Origin: Thereva unica
Taxonomy: Eukaryota; Arthropoda; Insecta; Diptera; Therevidae
Direction of reading: 5' to 3'
Length of the DNA: 64,000 bases
NCBI GenBank assembly: GCA_949987705.1
Contig: OX465283.1
Span: 155,945,850 to 156,009,849 of the forward strand
The translations under genes were made by a program, and so were the position numbers. This document shows, piece by piece, positions 1 through 10,774 of this stretch. The stretch's first letter is position 1; every line of letters begins with the position of its first letter. Below the pieces are notes generated by a model. It did no database searches. It had not been told where the DNA came from and saw only the letters and a program-made list of their open reading frames with translations.

Positions 1-640
1 ATTGACCGCAGTCATATGTACTTGACTCTAAACTTACCTCAGCCGGCAGTATGTATGTATGTATATAGATATGACTATGTTATATAGTATGTACATGCAT
101 CCATGGATTCTATTATGTCTTAGCAGATAAATGATGGCTCTATGGATTACACTACAACTTTGTAGTAGATGATATGTGCGGCTTCTCTACAGAAAGAGGC
201 TATAGTTGGCGATCGGTGCAGTATGTATGTATATATGGATATATTATCAAAGCGCATGTAGATAGCCGATGCACAGGCACCAGTGCTATGCGAATACAGA
301 AAAAGCTCTGTACGCATGCGTAAGTCGCTGAGAGACATAAATAGATCCAAAGTTAGACGCGCGACCAAACAGACACTGACCTATTCCTACATTTATATCG
401 CGTGCAGCGCAGCTTTGGCACATACACAGTTTACATACATATACCTCTCTCTCTTGCATGAAAGTGATATGATGAAAGTGCGGCGAGACTCTTGCGAGAA
501 ATGCGCGAAATGCGCAGGCGCGAACCGAGCGCGGGCAACTATTTAGGAGCACTGCACCGGCGCAAGGGCAGTCGCCGGCGCACAAAGATCGACTTAATCG
601 CACGAAATCGCTGATCTATGAAGGAAAAAATTATGCAATG
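1..640. other. No gene recognised; ATGT/TATG microsatellite at 48-66
   Basis: A short (TATG)n run lies at 48-66 and another TATG-rich patch near 220-240. The block 290-600 is richer in CpG and GC than what follows, with many GCGC/CGCG steps, but open frames on both strands are short, overlap and match nothing I know. It could be regulatory or a decayed repeat. Confidence 0.5.
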
Positions 641-1975
641 AAACTGCTGCTGCTGAATCACACTGCTGCTATCTAGCGTCACCAGCTGTAAAGTTACTTG
701 CTGAATAGGAGGGAAGGTGTCATGCCGGTGCGATTTAAGTACAAACTGAGCGTAGTTAATGCGGTGCTAATGCCTTGATTACTACGTATATAACCAACGA
801 CGAAAAAAAATGACGAATTTAATATCCGAACTTAAGAGAACAGGTTATTTCCTAATCAAACAATTCGAATCGGCAGTTCCCCTTCCCCTGGGTCGACCAC
901 TTAGAAACTACACCTACCCTACCTTCGGCTAATTTATGCCACAAAATAGACACTTTTTATCATAAAAAAGGCAGTTTTTATCCATCGTAGACATCGCGCT
1001 CGAGCATCGAAGGCCAAGAACGGAAGAAATCAAAAGTTCATAAATTTCACCCGAAAATATTTTCCAGTCCCAGGGTAGAAATGTGGACGTCGATTCGTGA
1101 TAATGTCACATAAATTTCGCTAAAATATATATCGCTGAAATGGGGTGGGTGGAGAGAGAGAGGTCGGATAGAATGAACGGGTTGATGCCCAGAGGGACCA
1201 TAGAAACGCACACACACATAAAAAATAAAAGGCATAAAATTTTCACAATATTCTCCTCTACAAAATTTCCGTAGAACCCCACAAGGAAAATTGAGAATGC
1301 TTCCTATTGGTAGGAATAAGGAAGCCTTCCTGTTCGTTGCCCAGAGAAGGTATAGAGAATTTTTTGAATTTTATTTCCGCAAGAGCTTCATTCTTAGTCT
1401 TCCATCCAATGACATGGATGGATAAAAAGAATATGAAGTAGAGCACGGAAGAGAATGCTTCCAAACTCGAGAATGCTTCCTCGGAAGGTTTCCAGCATTC
1501 ATGATTGTATGTTTCCTTTTCCTTGTGGGACGATTGTCAGAACATATTTCAGAAATTTGCAAATGTGTTCAACAAATGTGTAGAAAAGCGAAGCGGTGGC
1601 GATTCCTGGTTTTTTTATTGGTCGTTTGATATATGGACACAACAAAGTTGGAGACAGATGGAGGCTGCATATTTTTACATGAGAGGAAAAGTTTTTCGGG
1701 TAGACAGATGATGTGTGTGTGTTGTTTTTTTAGTTCATCTGTTTTTTAGTATCATTAATTTTTATTTATGAGGAAAATACAGAATGTATGAGTTAAAAGG
1801 TGGTTTGTCTACTCACTGAACCACATTTGAGCGCGGGTTAAATGTTTCTTGATATGTATACTGAAGATCAAAGTTCTTACCTGTAAATAGGAAAAAAAAA
1901 CAGAATTAATTATTATTATAGTTTTAAATATTCTAAGAATTTAATAATAAAAATGAATAGATTTCAAACGAATTT
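641..1975. other. No recognisable gene
   Basis: This stretch is AT-rich with a CTG-rich patch at about 641-670 and a GAGAGA/GGGTGG patch near 1140-1165. All open frames are under 80 codons and none resembles a known family. Confidence 0.5.
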
Positions 1976-2221
1976 AGTAGCTAGTCAGATCCGGCGCTTG
2001 GTTTTTTTTGCGCCCGGTGCAGTATGCCATATTGCGCCCCCATTAGCTGTTCATTTTTTTATAGTTGTGAAGAACAATTGAAAAAGACACAAAACTCTGT
2101 GTAGTTCCTTTAATATATGAAACTGAAGGCACGGGAATACTTTTTAAATTGCCTCGTAAAAATGCGCCCGGTGCAAATTCACCATTTGCACATATAAAAA
2201 TGACACTCCAGTAGCTAGTCA
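1976..2221. mobile_element. GCGCCCGGTGCA-family repeat, copy 1, flanked by 12-bp direct repeats
   Basis: The 12-mer AGTAGCTAGTCA is present exactly at 1976-1987 and again at 2210-2221, bracketing a 222-bp segment. The segment carries GCGCCCGGTGCA twice (about 2010 and 2163). Related sequence occurs at 45389-45496 and, reversed, at 47005-47415. A perfect 12-bp flanking duplication is typical of target-primed retrotransposition, so this is probably a short retroposon or a truncated LINE end. There is no clear poly(A) tail, which keeps the class open. Confidence 0.6.
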
Positions 2222-2880
2222 TCGCGCTGTTCGTTTATTCAGATTCGAACCGAGAGATCCTAGGAAAGTAAAGGGGTCTTTAGTAACCTGATACTGTCCA
2301 ATTGATGTTTATTCGCACGTTGTCGGTTGCAGGCAGCATTCAAGATTTTCCTTCCATTTGGTATCAATCGATTTCGGAATAGAGAAATCAGCTACCAGTG
2401 CTGGACTACTAGTTAGATAAGTATAGCGAAGTGATTCTGTGACTCCTAGTACTACATAATAAACAAAAGGCTTGTGTTAGGCTCTGGAAATCAACCTTAT
2501 ACTAAATATAAGCAAACAGTACGAGTTCAGCAAAAAAAAAATCACTGGCGATCTTTAAGTGTACCTTACAAAAGACATAATTATGCATCGATATGAAGTA
2601 GTCTGATCTGGTCAACCTGGCTTTTGATAGAGAATGTAACTCAGCTCTATTAGCTTAACTCTAAACTATTAGTATTGACTCAGTTCTACAGAACGACGTT
2701 TATTTGAAATGTGAAAGTTGGAGTATTATTTTTAGTGTATCGAAAAATTAGTGCAATGGTTCGAAAGTATTTAAAAATGGGAGAAAAATAATGAAAACTT
2801 TCGGTATATTTTACAAAATTAACACGATAAAGAAAACAACGCTACGTTGACTTGTGGACAAATTTTTGCTGTATTCGGCC
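2222..2880. other. No recognisable gene
   Basis: AT-rich sequence with no convincing open frame, RNA gene or terminal repeats. Confidence 0.5.
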
Positions 2881-3175
2881 TTAAATGTGTTCATACCAAA
2901 CCAAAATCGCCCCAAAAAAAATTTCAGGTATTCAAAGTGATTTTTGAGTGCTCCAATAGTAACTTGCTGGTTGCTAATTGCATTTAGCACTCCAGGCTAA
3001 AATGGTTCCACAATAATTTTAAGGTATTTTAAGTGATTTATTCTCTTTATCCTGAACTGGGCGCAACGCTTAAATTGATAAACATTTATTTTGTCAGCAC
3101 TCAAAAATCACTCTGAAAATCTGAAAATGGTTTTGGAATGACTTGGATCTGGGGTCTCAATTTTCTTGACATTTA
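2881..3175. repeat. MITE-like inverted-repeat element, family X copy A
   Basis: The segment 2902-2959 (ending GTGATTTTTGAGTGCT) is the near inverse complement of 3098-3137 (starting AGCACTCAAAAATCACTC), giving terminal arms of roughly 50 bp around a short non-coding centre. A diverged second copy with the same layout lies at 40168-40480. Homology between copies extends outside the arms to about 2881 and 3175, so the true ends may be longer. No coding capacity; a non-autonomous DNA transposon is the best reading. Confidence 0.65.
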
Positions 3176-5819
3176 TTTCTTCTTGGATTTTCTTTGGATC
3201 ATTACACGACAGACCCATATGTATGTCAGCAACGGACTAATCACTCTTTGGTAGAGCCATCGCACCACCTGTACCTTCCAGCCACATCTCTATCTGAAGG
3301 TCTGCTTGCTTGGATTTGGATAGGAAAAGGCCATTCTTTGCTTTCTTTTCGATTTTGAGTTTCCAATTTAATTTCTTCTTCTTCTTAAATGATGATAACG
3401 TCATTGCAGGAAGTTCTTTTTGCAGTCGTCAATACAGTACGTTAATGTACGAGTCGCGTGCTAGCTTCTGCTTGTGGCGTGTTCGGGAAGACCAGAGGCG
3501 AGTAAAAGCAAAAAATTGTTGTAGTAACTCGGATGGGAGCTACTGACCGATAGGCACTTGACAATAACTCATATGATGCGGTCTCGCGAGTAGCTGTATT
3601 CCAGTAACTGACTAATCCAGCTCGTATGCTAACTGCACTGTGTAGCCACGGTTTACGTCTAACTAGTCTGTTATGTGAAGTTTTCATATGTTGAATCTTC
3701 TAGCATATCATCCATCGATCTTGTTCCTGGTCGTGGCTCGCTCATGTTTTGTCTTCTTTCTCTTACTCTTATAGCTGTGCAAATTCGGGCTACATAGCAA
3801 GGTATTTACAATTTCAGCTTAGAGTTAACTATATAATCTTCACCGATAAGAGGTCGATTGAAACAACTTACGTGTACCATCCCTGGGACATATAGGGACA
3901 AAACAAACAAAATCAGATAGAAGGCTGTCATTGAATAGTGGAAAGCAGTCTGCAAAGCAAACGGTGCGCTGTTTGTCTAAATGACGCGTGTTGGGTCTCA
4001 TTCAATAGGGATGATTGGGAGATACTCAAGGTCGAGGAATCCAAGCAGAACAGCAGTATTATCTTCTTGCTGTATCAGACGATGATTTATCAGTGGATTA
4101 TTTATTAAAAATCACTCTTAGCCATGTTCAAAAGAAGCCGTTCCTAAAATTTTTATCTTTTATGTGAGGGAATACGTTTTCGCACACTCTAAGTTGATGA
4201 TATCGAGAGATCTTGTAACAGCCTCTCTGGTGTTTTTATGTGGCGCTACAGTTTTGCAGAACTCGGGCGTTTCGGCTTTATATTTCATAACAAAAAATGT
4301 TTTCTAAGAAAGGTTGTCAACCTCTCGCTCCAGGAAGACTGCTACCCGAAAATTTTTATCAAATCAGGGTATGGATGGTGTAGCTTTACCTCTAGACGCT
4401 AGATTTACAGTGTTTACTAGGGATTCCTATATATATTAATACCTACCCTAAACCTTTCTCCTTTTAATGCGCTTGGGACCAGCAGGATTGATTCCCTGGT
4501 GCCAAACTTCTAGCTAGTACCTCGTGAAATATTTTAGGGTAGGGTATTTATGGGATTCGTCAGAGGTAAATCAAACTTCCGCTGGAAGAATGTTTTAGAT
4601 TAGGACGTTAGAGCTTTGGAATTAAAAACTGAATGACATCGACTAAGAATCAAATAGTAGGTACCTTTGGAATGAATACTTACTCATAACAGTTTCCTGT
4701 ATTAAAGCTGTTTGAGTAAGCATGTTTTTGTTATAGACGAACATCTATCGAACGTAAGTTTAATCAAAAAACATACCTTACACTATAGAGAAGTAAACTT
4801 TTACTGCTAAGTTATAATAAAAAATTATAAAATAAATTTGATTACACACTAATTTCACAGTATTTGTTGGTATTTTAACAATTTGTTCTGGAGTTTTCCA
4901 AAATGAATGGCCAAACTTTTCACTTTGCAACAACCCCTCCTCAAAATGCTGTGCACTATCTAGAAAAAATCCCATAGCACAGCACATACTTAATCCTAGT
5001 AAATTAATCATTTTAAACACCGACCAATTACACCTCAACAAAAGCAAAAAAAAGCAAAAAAAATCTCAACAACTTCATAAATCCCAGTAAATCTGTGTAG
5101 AGTAACTTCAAGCTAACTTTAAAATAAAAAAACACACACCCACAAAAATCTGTGCACACAAATCTGCTGTAGAAATTCTGAACACATTTTGTTTGGATGC
5201 AGGCAGCGAAGCAGCAGAGGTTCCCAACTTAAATAAATCTCGGAGAGCGGAGAAGGTCCATTAAAAAATTTCATGATTTATATTCGCCGGGAAAACTGTT
5301 GCCCCAGGGAAAATCTCTGGAAAAAGGATCCTTTTTTTTTGAAAACAGGACATACACTGGCCAAAAGACAATGAAAGTATAAAGAGTGGGTGGGTGGTGG
5401 GAGAGAGTGAGAATACAGAAACAACACGACCAGATTGAGTGTGACTAAAATAAAGTTTTACCAGGATACACAAAGTAGCAGCAAAAAGGATATATAAAAT
5501 CCTGAAAATGGAATAAATAAAAAAAGGGAAAACATCGGGAAAAGTATCTCACGTCTAGAAGTAGACAACAAATTTTCATGGGGCTAAAGGATATTATACT
5601 AAAAAAAGAAAGACGAAAAAAAAACATAATCAGGATAAGGATTTTTAGTTGCAGTAAAAGTTGCATGTGGAAAAGGATTCTGCTGTGTTTGTTTTAAAGT
5701 GGTGAGGGATAACTTTTTGAGGAATTGCTGCACGATTTTAATTATAACAAAACGAAAAACTTTGCTCCTTTTACACATAAAATATGCAAAAGCCCTTTGT
5801 TCGTAAAAATTTAGATCCT
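3176..5819. other. No recognisable gene
   Basis: About 2.6 kb of AT-rich sequence with homopolymers (for example 5329-5340) and a (TTC)n patch near 3373. Open frames are at most 89 codons on either strand, without recognisable domains. Confidence 0.5.
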
Positions 5820-5976
5820 CGAAACTTCTTCTTCGGCTCTAGAACCAGGATCAGGTCCTGGCCTCTCGCAACTGTTCTCTCCATCGGTCCCGATTCAGAG
5901 CCGAAGTCATCTAGTTTGGCATCCCTAAGCTCTGAGCATCCTGGTCTACGCCATCCTTCCAGCGATGTTTGGGTCT
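5820..5976 (-). pseudogene. RTE-type LINE, C-terminal ORF fragment
   Basis: Read on the minus strand, this stretch translates to the conserved tail of RTE-class polymerases: RPKHRWKDGVDQDAQSLG, followed by a NRDRWREQLREA-like block. The arginine-rich RP.HRW...V..DA..LG and DR..WR motifs fit the end of such ORFs. A TAG interrupts the frame where the family normally has tryptophan (N-stop-M), and two more stops follow, so it is dead. Only about 150 bp survive. Confidence 0.65.
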
Positions 5977-6030
5977 GTACTGTTCTAGGTAATACTGGAT
6001 CGTGTTAAATCCAAGCCTCACGTGATAAAT

Positions 6031-6100
6031 CCAAACCTGCCGGTGTCCCCAGGGGTCAATTATGTCACCTACTCCACTTCTAATTTTTACACCGTTTATG
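6031..6100 (+). pseudogene. Degenerate Jockey-like LINE reverse transcriptase scrap
   Basis: The sequence GCCGGTGTCCCCAGGGG at about 6039 and the next ~50 bases align by eye with the A-G-V-P-Q-G-x-I-L-S-P motif coding region of the LINE at 19585-21608 (about 20531-20590). Translation gives GVPRG then a frame break and SPTPLLIF-like residues. It is short and diverged, so assignment rests on this one motif. Confidence 0.4.
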
Positions 6101-6614
6101 ACTACCTTATTTGTTTGAGCGAAGTTGTACCAAACTACATTGCAATTTCGGCCGCTATAGCGGGACAGTCACTAAGGACATGAAAGCATACCTATTTACC
6201 TCTAAGCAAAGTCGACAGGCTGAGTCCTCCACCCGTCCTATTATCCATAGAATAAAAATTGGCAAGCAATGTTTCGCTGAATCAATCCAACCTTCCTGCA
6301 AGAATGTCTTAAAGTTTATTTTGATAGGTTTTTGGTCTATCATATTAAAACTTATAAAAAACGAATTAAACTAGTTTTGATACTTGTAGACATCAATTGC
6401 TTTTTTTTTTCTTCAAAGTCTGACTACAATTTCAGAAGTTGTGGTTTTAAGTTTTCTCATTTCTCCCACCTAAATAGCATTCCTCCTTACTTTTCGCTCT
6501 CTACAGAAATTTCTCACTAACTCTTTTGTCATTGCCTTCTTCTTGTTCACTGTTTGATAACTTAAAATATTTTATTTCCTAAAATTAATTAATTTTTGCA
6601 TTTTGCTTCGTTAA
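6101..6614. other. No recognisable gene
   Basis: AT-rich and T-tract rich (6403-6412); nothing identifiable beyond short open frames. Confidence 0.45.
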
Positions 6615-6668
6615 TAGAATAAAGGGTAATAAATGGGTAATAAAATGGTAATAAAGGGGTAATAACAC
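6615..6668. repeat. GGTAATAAA minisatellite, site 1
   Basis: Four to five imperfect repeats of GGGTAATAAA/TGGTAATAAA run head to tail. The same motif recurs at 50056-50230 and 50706-50735, more than 43 kb away, suggesting a shared repeat family rather than chance. Confidence 0.6.
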
Positions 6669-6886
6669 CAAAAGTCATAGAAATCAACATCACAGGCACG
6701 CAAAAAGAAGCATGTGTGGCGTAGAGGACTCGTAAAAAGTCGCGTTTTTAATGCAACTAAGAAGTAATCAATGAATATAGAAGCAATATTTTATATTTAC
6801 GTAATACTAGTTGACAGTTCAATGGTTCTTACAGAGCCTATAAGATCGATTTAAAATATCGAGGAAAGGTGCTATTGTGGAGTAAT

Positions 6887-7438
6887 GGCCCCCGGTGCCG
6901 GAAGTCGAGTCGTGTGACAGTCGCCTGTAGTTAGTGTCGACTCGTCTTTTAGTTGGTGTGCTGAAAGTCGTGTGGCATGAAACAAGTCGTTTGAGTTGAA
7001 AAAAGCGGCGTTTCAGTCAAATTACGATTTTCAGTGCAGCATCTTTTTCACTAAAGCACAATACGCTGACTAACAGTTAAAATAAAACTACAATAAACGC
7101 GACTATCATCCTGGCCCCTGAAAGGCGAGTCGTGATCCGTGACAAGTCGTTTAAGTTCAGATAGTGACGTTTCAGTCGAATTACGACTTTCAGCACAGGG
7201 GCCTAGAATGGAAATGCTGAGTTGAGTTTAGGCCTCTGTACTGAAAGTCGTGATTCGACTGAAACGTCACTTTCTGAACTTAAACGACTTCTTGTGTCGA
7301 GACGACTCGACTTTCAGCACAATGGCCGCTGTTATTTAGATTTTAAACGACACAGGCACGGCAAGAATCGACTATCAGCACACCACTCTACTAGCTTCAC
7401 TTCATATGACAGAAAACACGTCTTTCAGCACAGGGGCC
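6887..7438. repeat. Palindromic cluster of ~92-bp foldback monomers
   Basis: A monomer that begins GGCCCCTG and ends CAGGGGCC occupies 7113-7203. Its inverse, from GGCCTCTG to GGCC, occupies 7231-7327; the two can pair over about 90 bp with a ~27-bp loop. Related, more diverged monomer sequence lies at 6887-6930 and 6957-7040, and the block ends with a further GGCC terminus (7417-7438). Repeated words are GACTTTCAGCACA, TTTCAGTCGAATTACGA and AAGTCGTTTAAGTT. No protein is encoded. This is a foldback or MITE array of unknown class. Confidence 0.65.
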
Positions 7439-8289
7439 AATGTTTATGGTGCTAAAACGACATCTATTCAAATAAACAAGAATCAAAATGTAATTTGGAC
7501 ATCTTCAAACTGAACGCTTTCATTTCTAAACGACTTAAAACGAACTTAATCCTCTTTTAGCATTTTAATAAAATTTATATTTCCTTTTCGCATAAACCAA
7601 AATAATGTTCCCTAAGCTAAACAGGAAAAAAAACAGAAGATATCAATTGCTCTTCAGTTATAATAAATCCTCCCCTCCTTATTACATGAGCTCTCATTTT
7701 AATAATTCTCAAAAAGGGTTAAGATTTTCTTAAGAATAATCTCTTTGAATGTTTACGATTTAATTTCCAACCCTTCTCCCATTCGGGAAGCCCGAAAAAT
7801 AAGCGCGCACTCGAGATATGGTGCGGGCCGTGCTTCCTTGTGAATCATTTATTCAATTTTCAGCAATATTAAGGATTAATTGAAATATATGAAGCCATTA
7901 GCCGTCGTCTTAATGGACTCCTTGGAGCCATAAAATCTGCTCATTTTTATGATAATCAATTTGCCAGCTCAGAATTTTTCTAGCCTCTTGTCCCTGCATG
8001 GGCTGAGATGGTTGGTGGTATTCAGCTGGTGGTGGTAGGACCAGAGGAAGGTACACGAGCACTTGAGAGGAAAAGGATTAAAATGATGCATGGCTTTGCC
8101 GCTTTTTATAATCCGATTTTAATTATTCTAACAAGGGAATTTTACTCCTTTATAGCCTTGGCGATTGTGTTACGCTTGGGAGTGATAAAATATTTTTTTT
8201 TGGGACGTAATTTTCAAGATGTTTTAATTTGGCTTTGGATTTGTTGATTTCGTTGCTCTGTAGAAGATTCGAGTTTTACCGAAGAGTCT
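7439..8289. other. No recognisable gene
   Basis: Nothing identifiable; AT-rich, with a GGT-rich patch near 8010-8030. Confidence 0.45.
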
Positions 8290-8579
8290 GCAGTATGACA
8301 CAATACACACCAAGTTACATATACTGCAAGGACAAAGAAGGGAATCTGATCACCGATCCAAAAGGCATCTTGGAGCGATGGGAAGATCACTTTCATGAAT
8401 TGCTAAATGACGAGCTAACTGAGGATTCGGAGGCTCCACCAATACCTGATGATAATGCTTTGCTGCCGCCACTAAGCATAGAAGAAGTTAGCAGAGCCAT
8501 CAGCCGGCTCAAAAACGACAAGGCATCGGATGCAGACGGCATCGCAGCGGAGCTGGTTAAATATGGAGTGCCTACGTTA
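8290..8579 (+). pseudogene. RTE-type LINE fragment 1, 5' half of a split reverse transcriptase
   Basis: The open frame reads YCKDKEGNLITDPKGILERW, then EDHFHELLNDE, then ISRLKNDKASDADGIAAELVKYGVPTL. This is the region just upstream of and into the first RT block of RTE-class LINEs (linker, K-A-x-D-x-D-G-I-x-A-E-L). The frame stops abruptly at a Thr-Leu codon pair where a DNA transposon is inserted, and resumes at 10775. The element is therefore older than the insertion. Only this internal part is preserved; no endonuclease is visible upstream. Confidence 0.8.
8577..8579. other. Target-site duplication TTA, left copy
   Basis: TTA here and TTA at 10775-10777 flank the TIR element 8580-10774. 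Removing the element and one TTA rejoins the RTE reading frame as PTL-HQAI without loss or gain, which confirms the duplication. Confidence 0.8.
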
Positions 8580-8598
8580 AGCCGGGAATACACATGCC
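8580..8598 (+). repeat. Left TIR of Harbinger-like element
   Basis: Pairs with 10756-10774; 18 of 19 positions complementary. Confidence 0.8.
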
Positions 8599-8931
8599 TT
8601 AAAAATAGATAAGTAGCTTGCATGCTTGAAAATGGCATATGCCAGTAGATAGTGCAACGAGGATACACTTGCCAGTGAAATGGCATGCCTTAAACCAATT
8701 CTGTTTGGTGGCATGCCTGTAACTACCAAAAGACAATACCTGTGCCATTGATTAAGCCAGTTTAAATTAATAATGGAAATTTCGCGAAGTGAACTAAATA
8801 TTGTTACTTGCAACGCAATGCATTACGAAACATCATAGGAAACGAAATTTGGTGGAAAGTGGTCACCTTTCACCAAACCGTTAAACCTTTCATTTTAGTT
8901 TTCATATTTTGTATTGTTAGATTGGAGTCAC

Positions 8932-9162
8932 TCATATCTTCCATAATTTTACGATAGGCGTTTTCTCGAGATATTTTTTTTTTGAGGGAGGAGACTTCGA
9001 ATTCCACAGACATTCATAATCTCGGTATAAACTAATAAATTGAATAGTTTTCTCATCTTCCCATCGTGACATATTAACCACATACGAGTATAAATCACGA
9101 TTCCATCGCCACGGCATTTCCAGATAACCTGGTGCGTTCATACGTGCTATTAGATGTGCCAC
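8932..9162 (-). CDS. MADF (Myb/SANT-like) DNA-binding domain fragment of the Harbinger-like element
   Basis: From about residue 33 of the 76-aa frame the sequence RWEDEKTIQFISLYRDYECL followed by WNSKSPPSKKKYLEKTPIVKLWK matches the N-terminal half of a MADF domain: W-x-x-E-x-x-x-x-F-I-x-L-Y, then C-L-W-N-x-K-S-P. The usual second half is cut by a TGA at 8932-8934; in other frames downstream there is MADF-like material (LTIQNMKTKMKGL). Animal PIF/Harbinger elements carry a Myb/MADF accessory protein besides the transposase, so its location inside a TTA-flanked TIR element fits. Probably non-functional. A captured host MADF gene is a less likely alternative. Confidence 0.65.
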   Translation of the reverse strand: MAHLIARMNAPGYLEMPWRWNRDLYSYVVNMSRWEDEKTIQFISLYRDYECLWNSKSPPSKKKYLEKTPIVKLWKI

Positions 9163-9236
9163 TTAAAATTCTAAGTAAGCTCCACCACACATTGCATGCC
9201 AAAAAATCAATTGCTGTGCAATTTACTTGCATGCCC

Positions 9237-10480
9237 GTTCTCTCCAAAATCATGGAGACAATAATCAATAAAAAGCTGATGAAATATCTTTAATCCAACC
9301 AAATTATACACGACAGGCAATACGGCTTCAGACCTAAACGGTCTACTGGCAATCTGCTTGTGTGTTTAGCCGAGTGTATCAACCAAAGCATTAACAGCTT
9401 TGGCGAGTCTGGTCTGGTTGCTCTATATATCAAAGGCTTTTGACAGAGTATGGCACCCAGCTTTGTTGAATAAACCCCAAGCTATTGGTATACACTTAGT
9501 TCTAAGGAACTGGATTTAGAGCTTTCTTTCAGGCCGTTCAATCAAGGTAGTATTGGACGGCGCCGAATCCAACCCACATGTCATTTCGGCCAGAGTTCCC
9601 CAGGGGTCAATTCTCTCACCCGCACTTTTTCTAATCTTCATTAATGATCTGCTCTCAATCCCCTCCAACCCACTTCACTGCTTCGCTGACGTACTCTGAA
9701 TTTCTCTTACTCCTTCGACAATATAAGACAAGCACGTGCCAGACCTTGTCTTTACCAGCGTCAACTGATGTCGACCTCGATCAACCGGGATATCGAATCG
9801 ATTCTTCATTGGGGCGAAATGAACCGCGTCGAATTCAACGACACAAAAACGAAGTACTGTCTGATCTCCAACAAAAATTGTACCGACCTTCCTCCTATCT
9901 CAGTGGATAAAGAGAATCTAACTGCTGACTCAACTCTCAACATCCTAGGGGTAACTTTAACGGAGCATCTGCGATGGAATGATCACATATTTCAAATCGC
10001 CAAACAAGCCTCCCAATGCCTTGGATTTCTCCTCCTCCAGCCAGCCGCATTGGCTACAATATACAAATCCTACATTCGGCCGCGCCTCGAATACAACTCG
10101 TATATCTGGGCAGGCGCCCCAAAAACCACCTTGGCTTGTCTCGACAAGGTGCAAAATCGTGCCCTCAAACTCATTGGTGATGGCCCCTTTCGCGCCTCCA
10201 TAGACATCTTAAGCCACCGTAGGAATGTAGCAGCCCTCTCCATACTTTATAGCTATTACCATGGCGACTGTTCCACTGAAATTCAGGACCTCGTGCCTGC
10301 ACGGCAATACTTTTTCCGCAACACAAGACTAGCCCGCTCGGCTCACCCTCATACCCTACAGCCCCCCCCCCCCGTTCACGCACAATACGGTTTAGAAGTT
10401 CGTTTATGAATAGAACAACTCGACTGTGGAATAATCTCCCGCAGTCAGTATTTCCGAACTCGTACAACATCTTAGAGTTC
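9237..10480 (+). pseudogene. Jockey-like LINE reverse transcriptase, broken
   Basis: Recognisable pieces in order: METIINKKLMKYL, stop, SNQIIHDRQYGFRPKRSTG, CLAECINQSINSFGESGLVA, then frameshifts through the region that should hold the YxDD box. A frame at 9768-10409 contains INRDIESILHWGEMNRVEFN, RPRLEYNSYIWAGAPKTTLA and the C-terminal region. The FADD catalytic box is lost by frameshift or deletion around 9680-9700. Derived from the same family as 19587-21478. Confidence 0.8.
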
Positions 10481-10668
10481 AAACGTGAGGTTCATCGTCA
10501 TTTTCTTCTACACCCTCCAGACCCCCTCTAACCTTTCCTATTCTCCTCTATTCTTCAAACCAAGCTTACTACTAGACATTGTACCATTAACTGAACGACA
10601 TGACGGACTGGTAGTACAAAGGGTTACACCTAAGCTTGGTTTTTTCATATAAAACAAAAAAAAAAACA
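9237..10668 (+). mobile_element. Jockey-like LINE, 5'-truncated copy nested in the Harbinger-like element
   Basis: The copy starts at GTTCTCTCCAAAATCATGG, equivalent to about 20177 in the longer copy, and runs to a poly(A) tail at about 10651-10667. Similarity to 20177-21608 is high throughout. A possible short duplication ATGCC (9231-9235, 10669-10673) flanks it. The first part has stops and frameshifts (for example TAA in the place of a Glu codon near 9291); the last part keeps a 213-codon frame. Confidence 0.85.
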
Positions 10669-10755
10669 ATGCCTCCTAAAAGCATGCTTTTTTATAAACA
10701 CACATGTTAGTATGTCTTATGTGCAAGCTCCTTGCATGCCATTGTGCATGCTACG

Positions 10756-10774
10756 GGCATGTGTATTCCCGACT
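10756..10774 (-). repeat. Right TIR of Harbinger-like element
   Basis: Complement of 8580-8598, followed directly by the TTA duplication at 10775-10777. Confidence 0.8.

Larger units (their letters stand above)
8580..10774. mobile_element. Harbinger-like DNA transposon (MADF-encoding), interrupted by a LINE
   Basis: The ends form 19-bp terminal inverted repeats, 8580-8598 and 10756-10774, with one mismatch; the core is GGGAATACACATGCC and its complement. They sit between TTA 3-bp duplications, the hallmark of PIF/Harbinger (TWA target). Both subterminal zones are full of TGCATGC / GGCATGCC words (about 8625-8712, 9194-9235, 10682-10750). A MADF-like frame is encoded on the minus strand (8932-9162). 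Excluding the nested LINE (9237-10668) the element is about 0.76 kb and lacks a transposase, so it is a deletion derivative. The superfamily call rests on TSD, TIR and MADF together. Confidence 0.75.
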
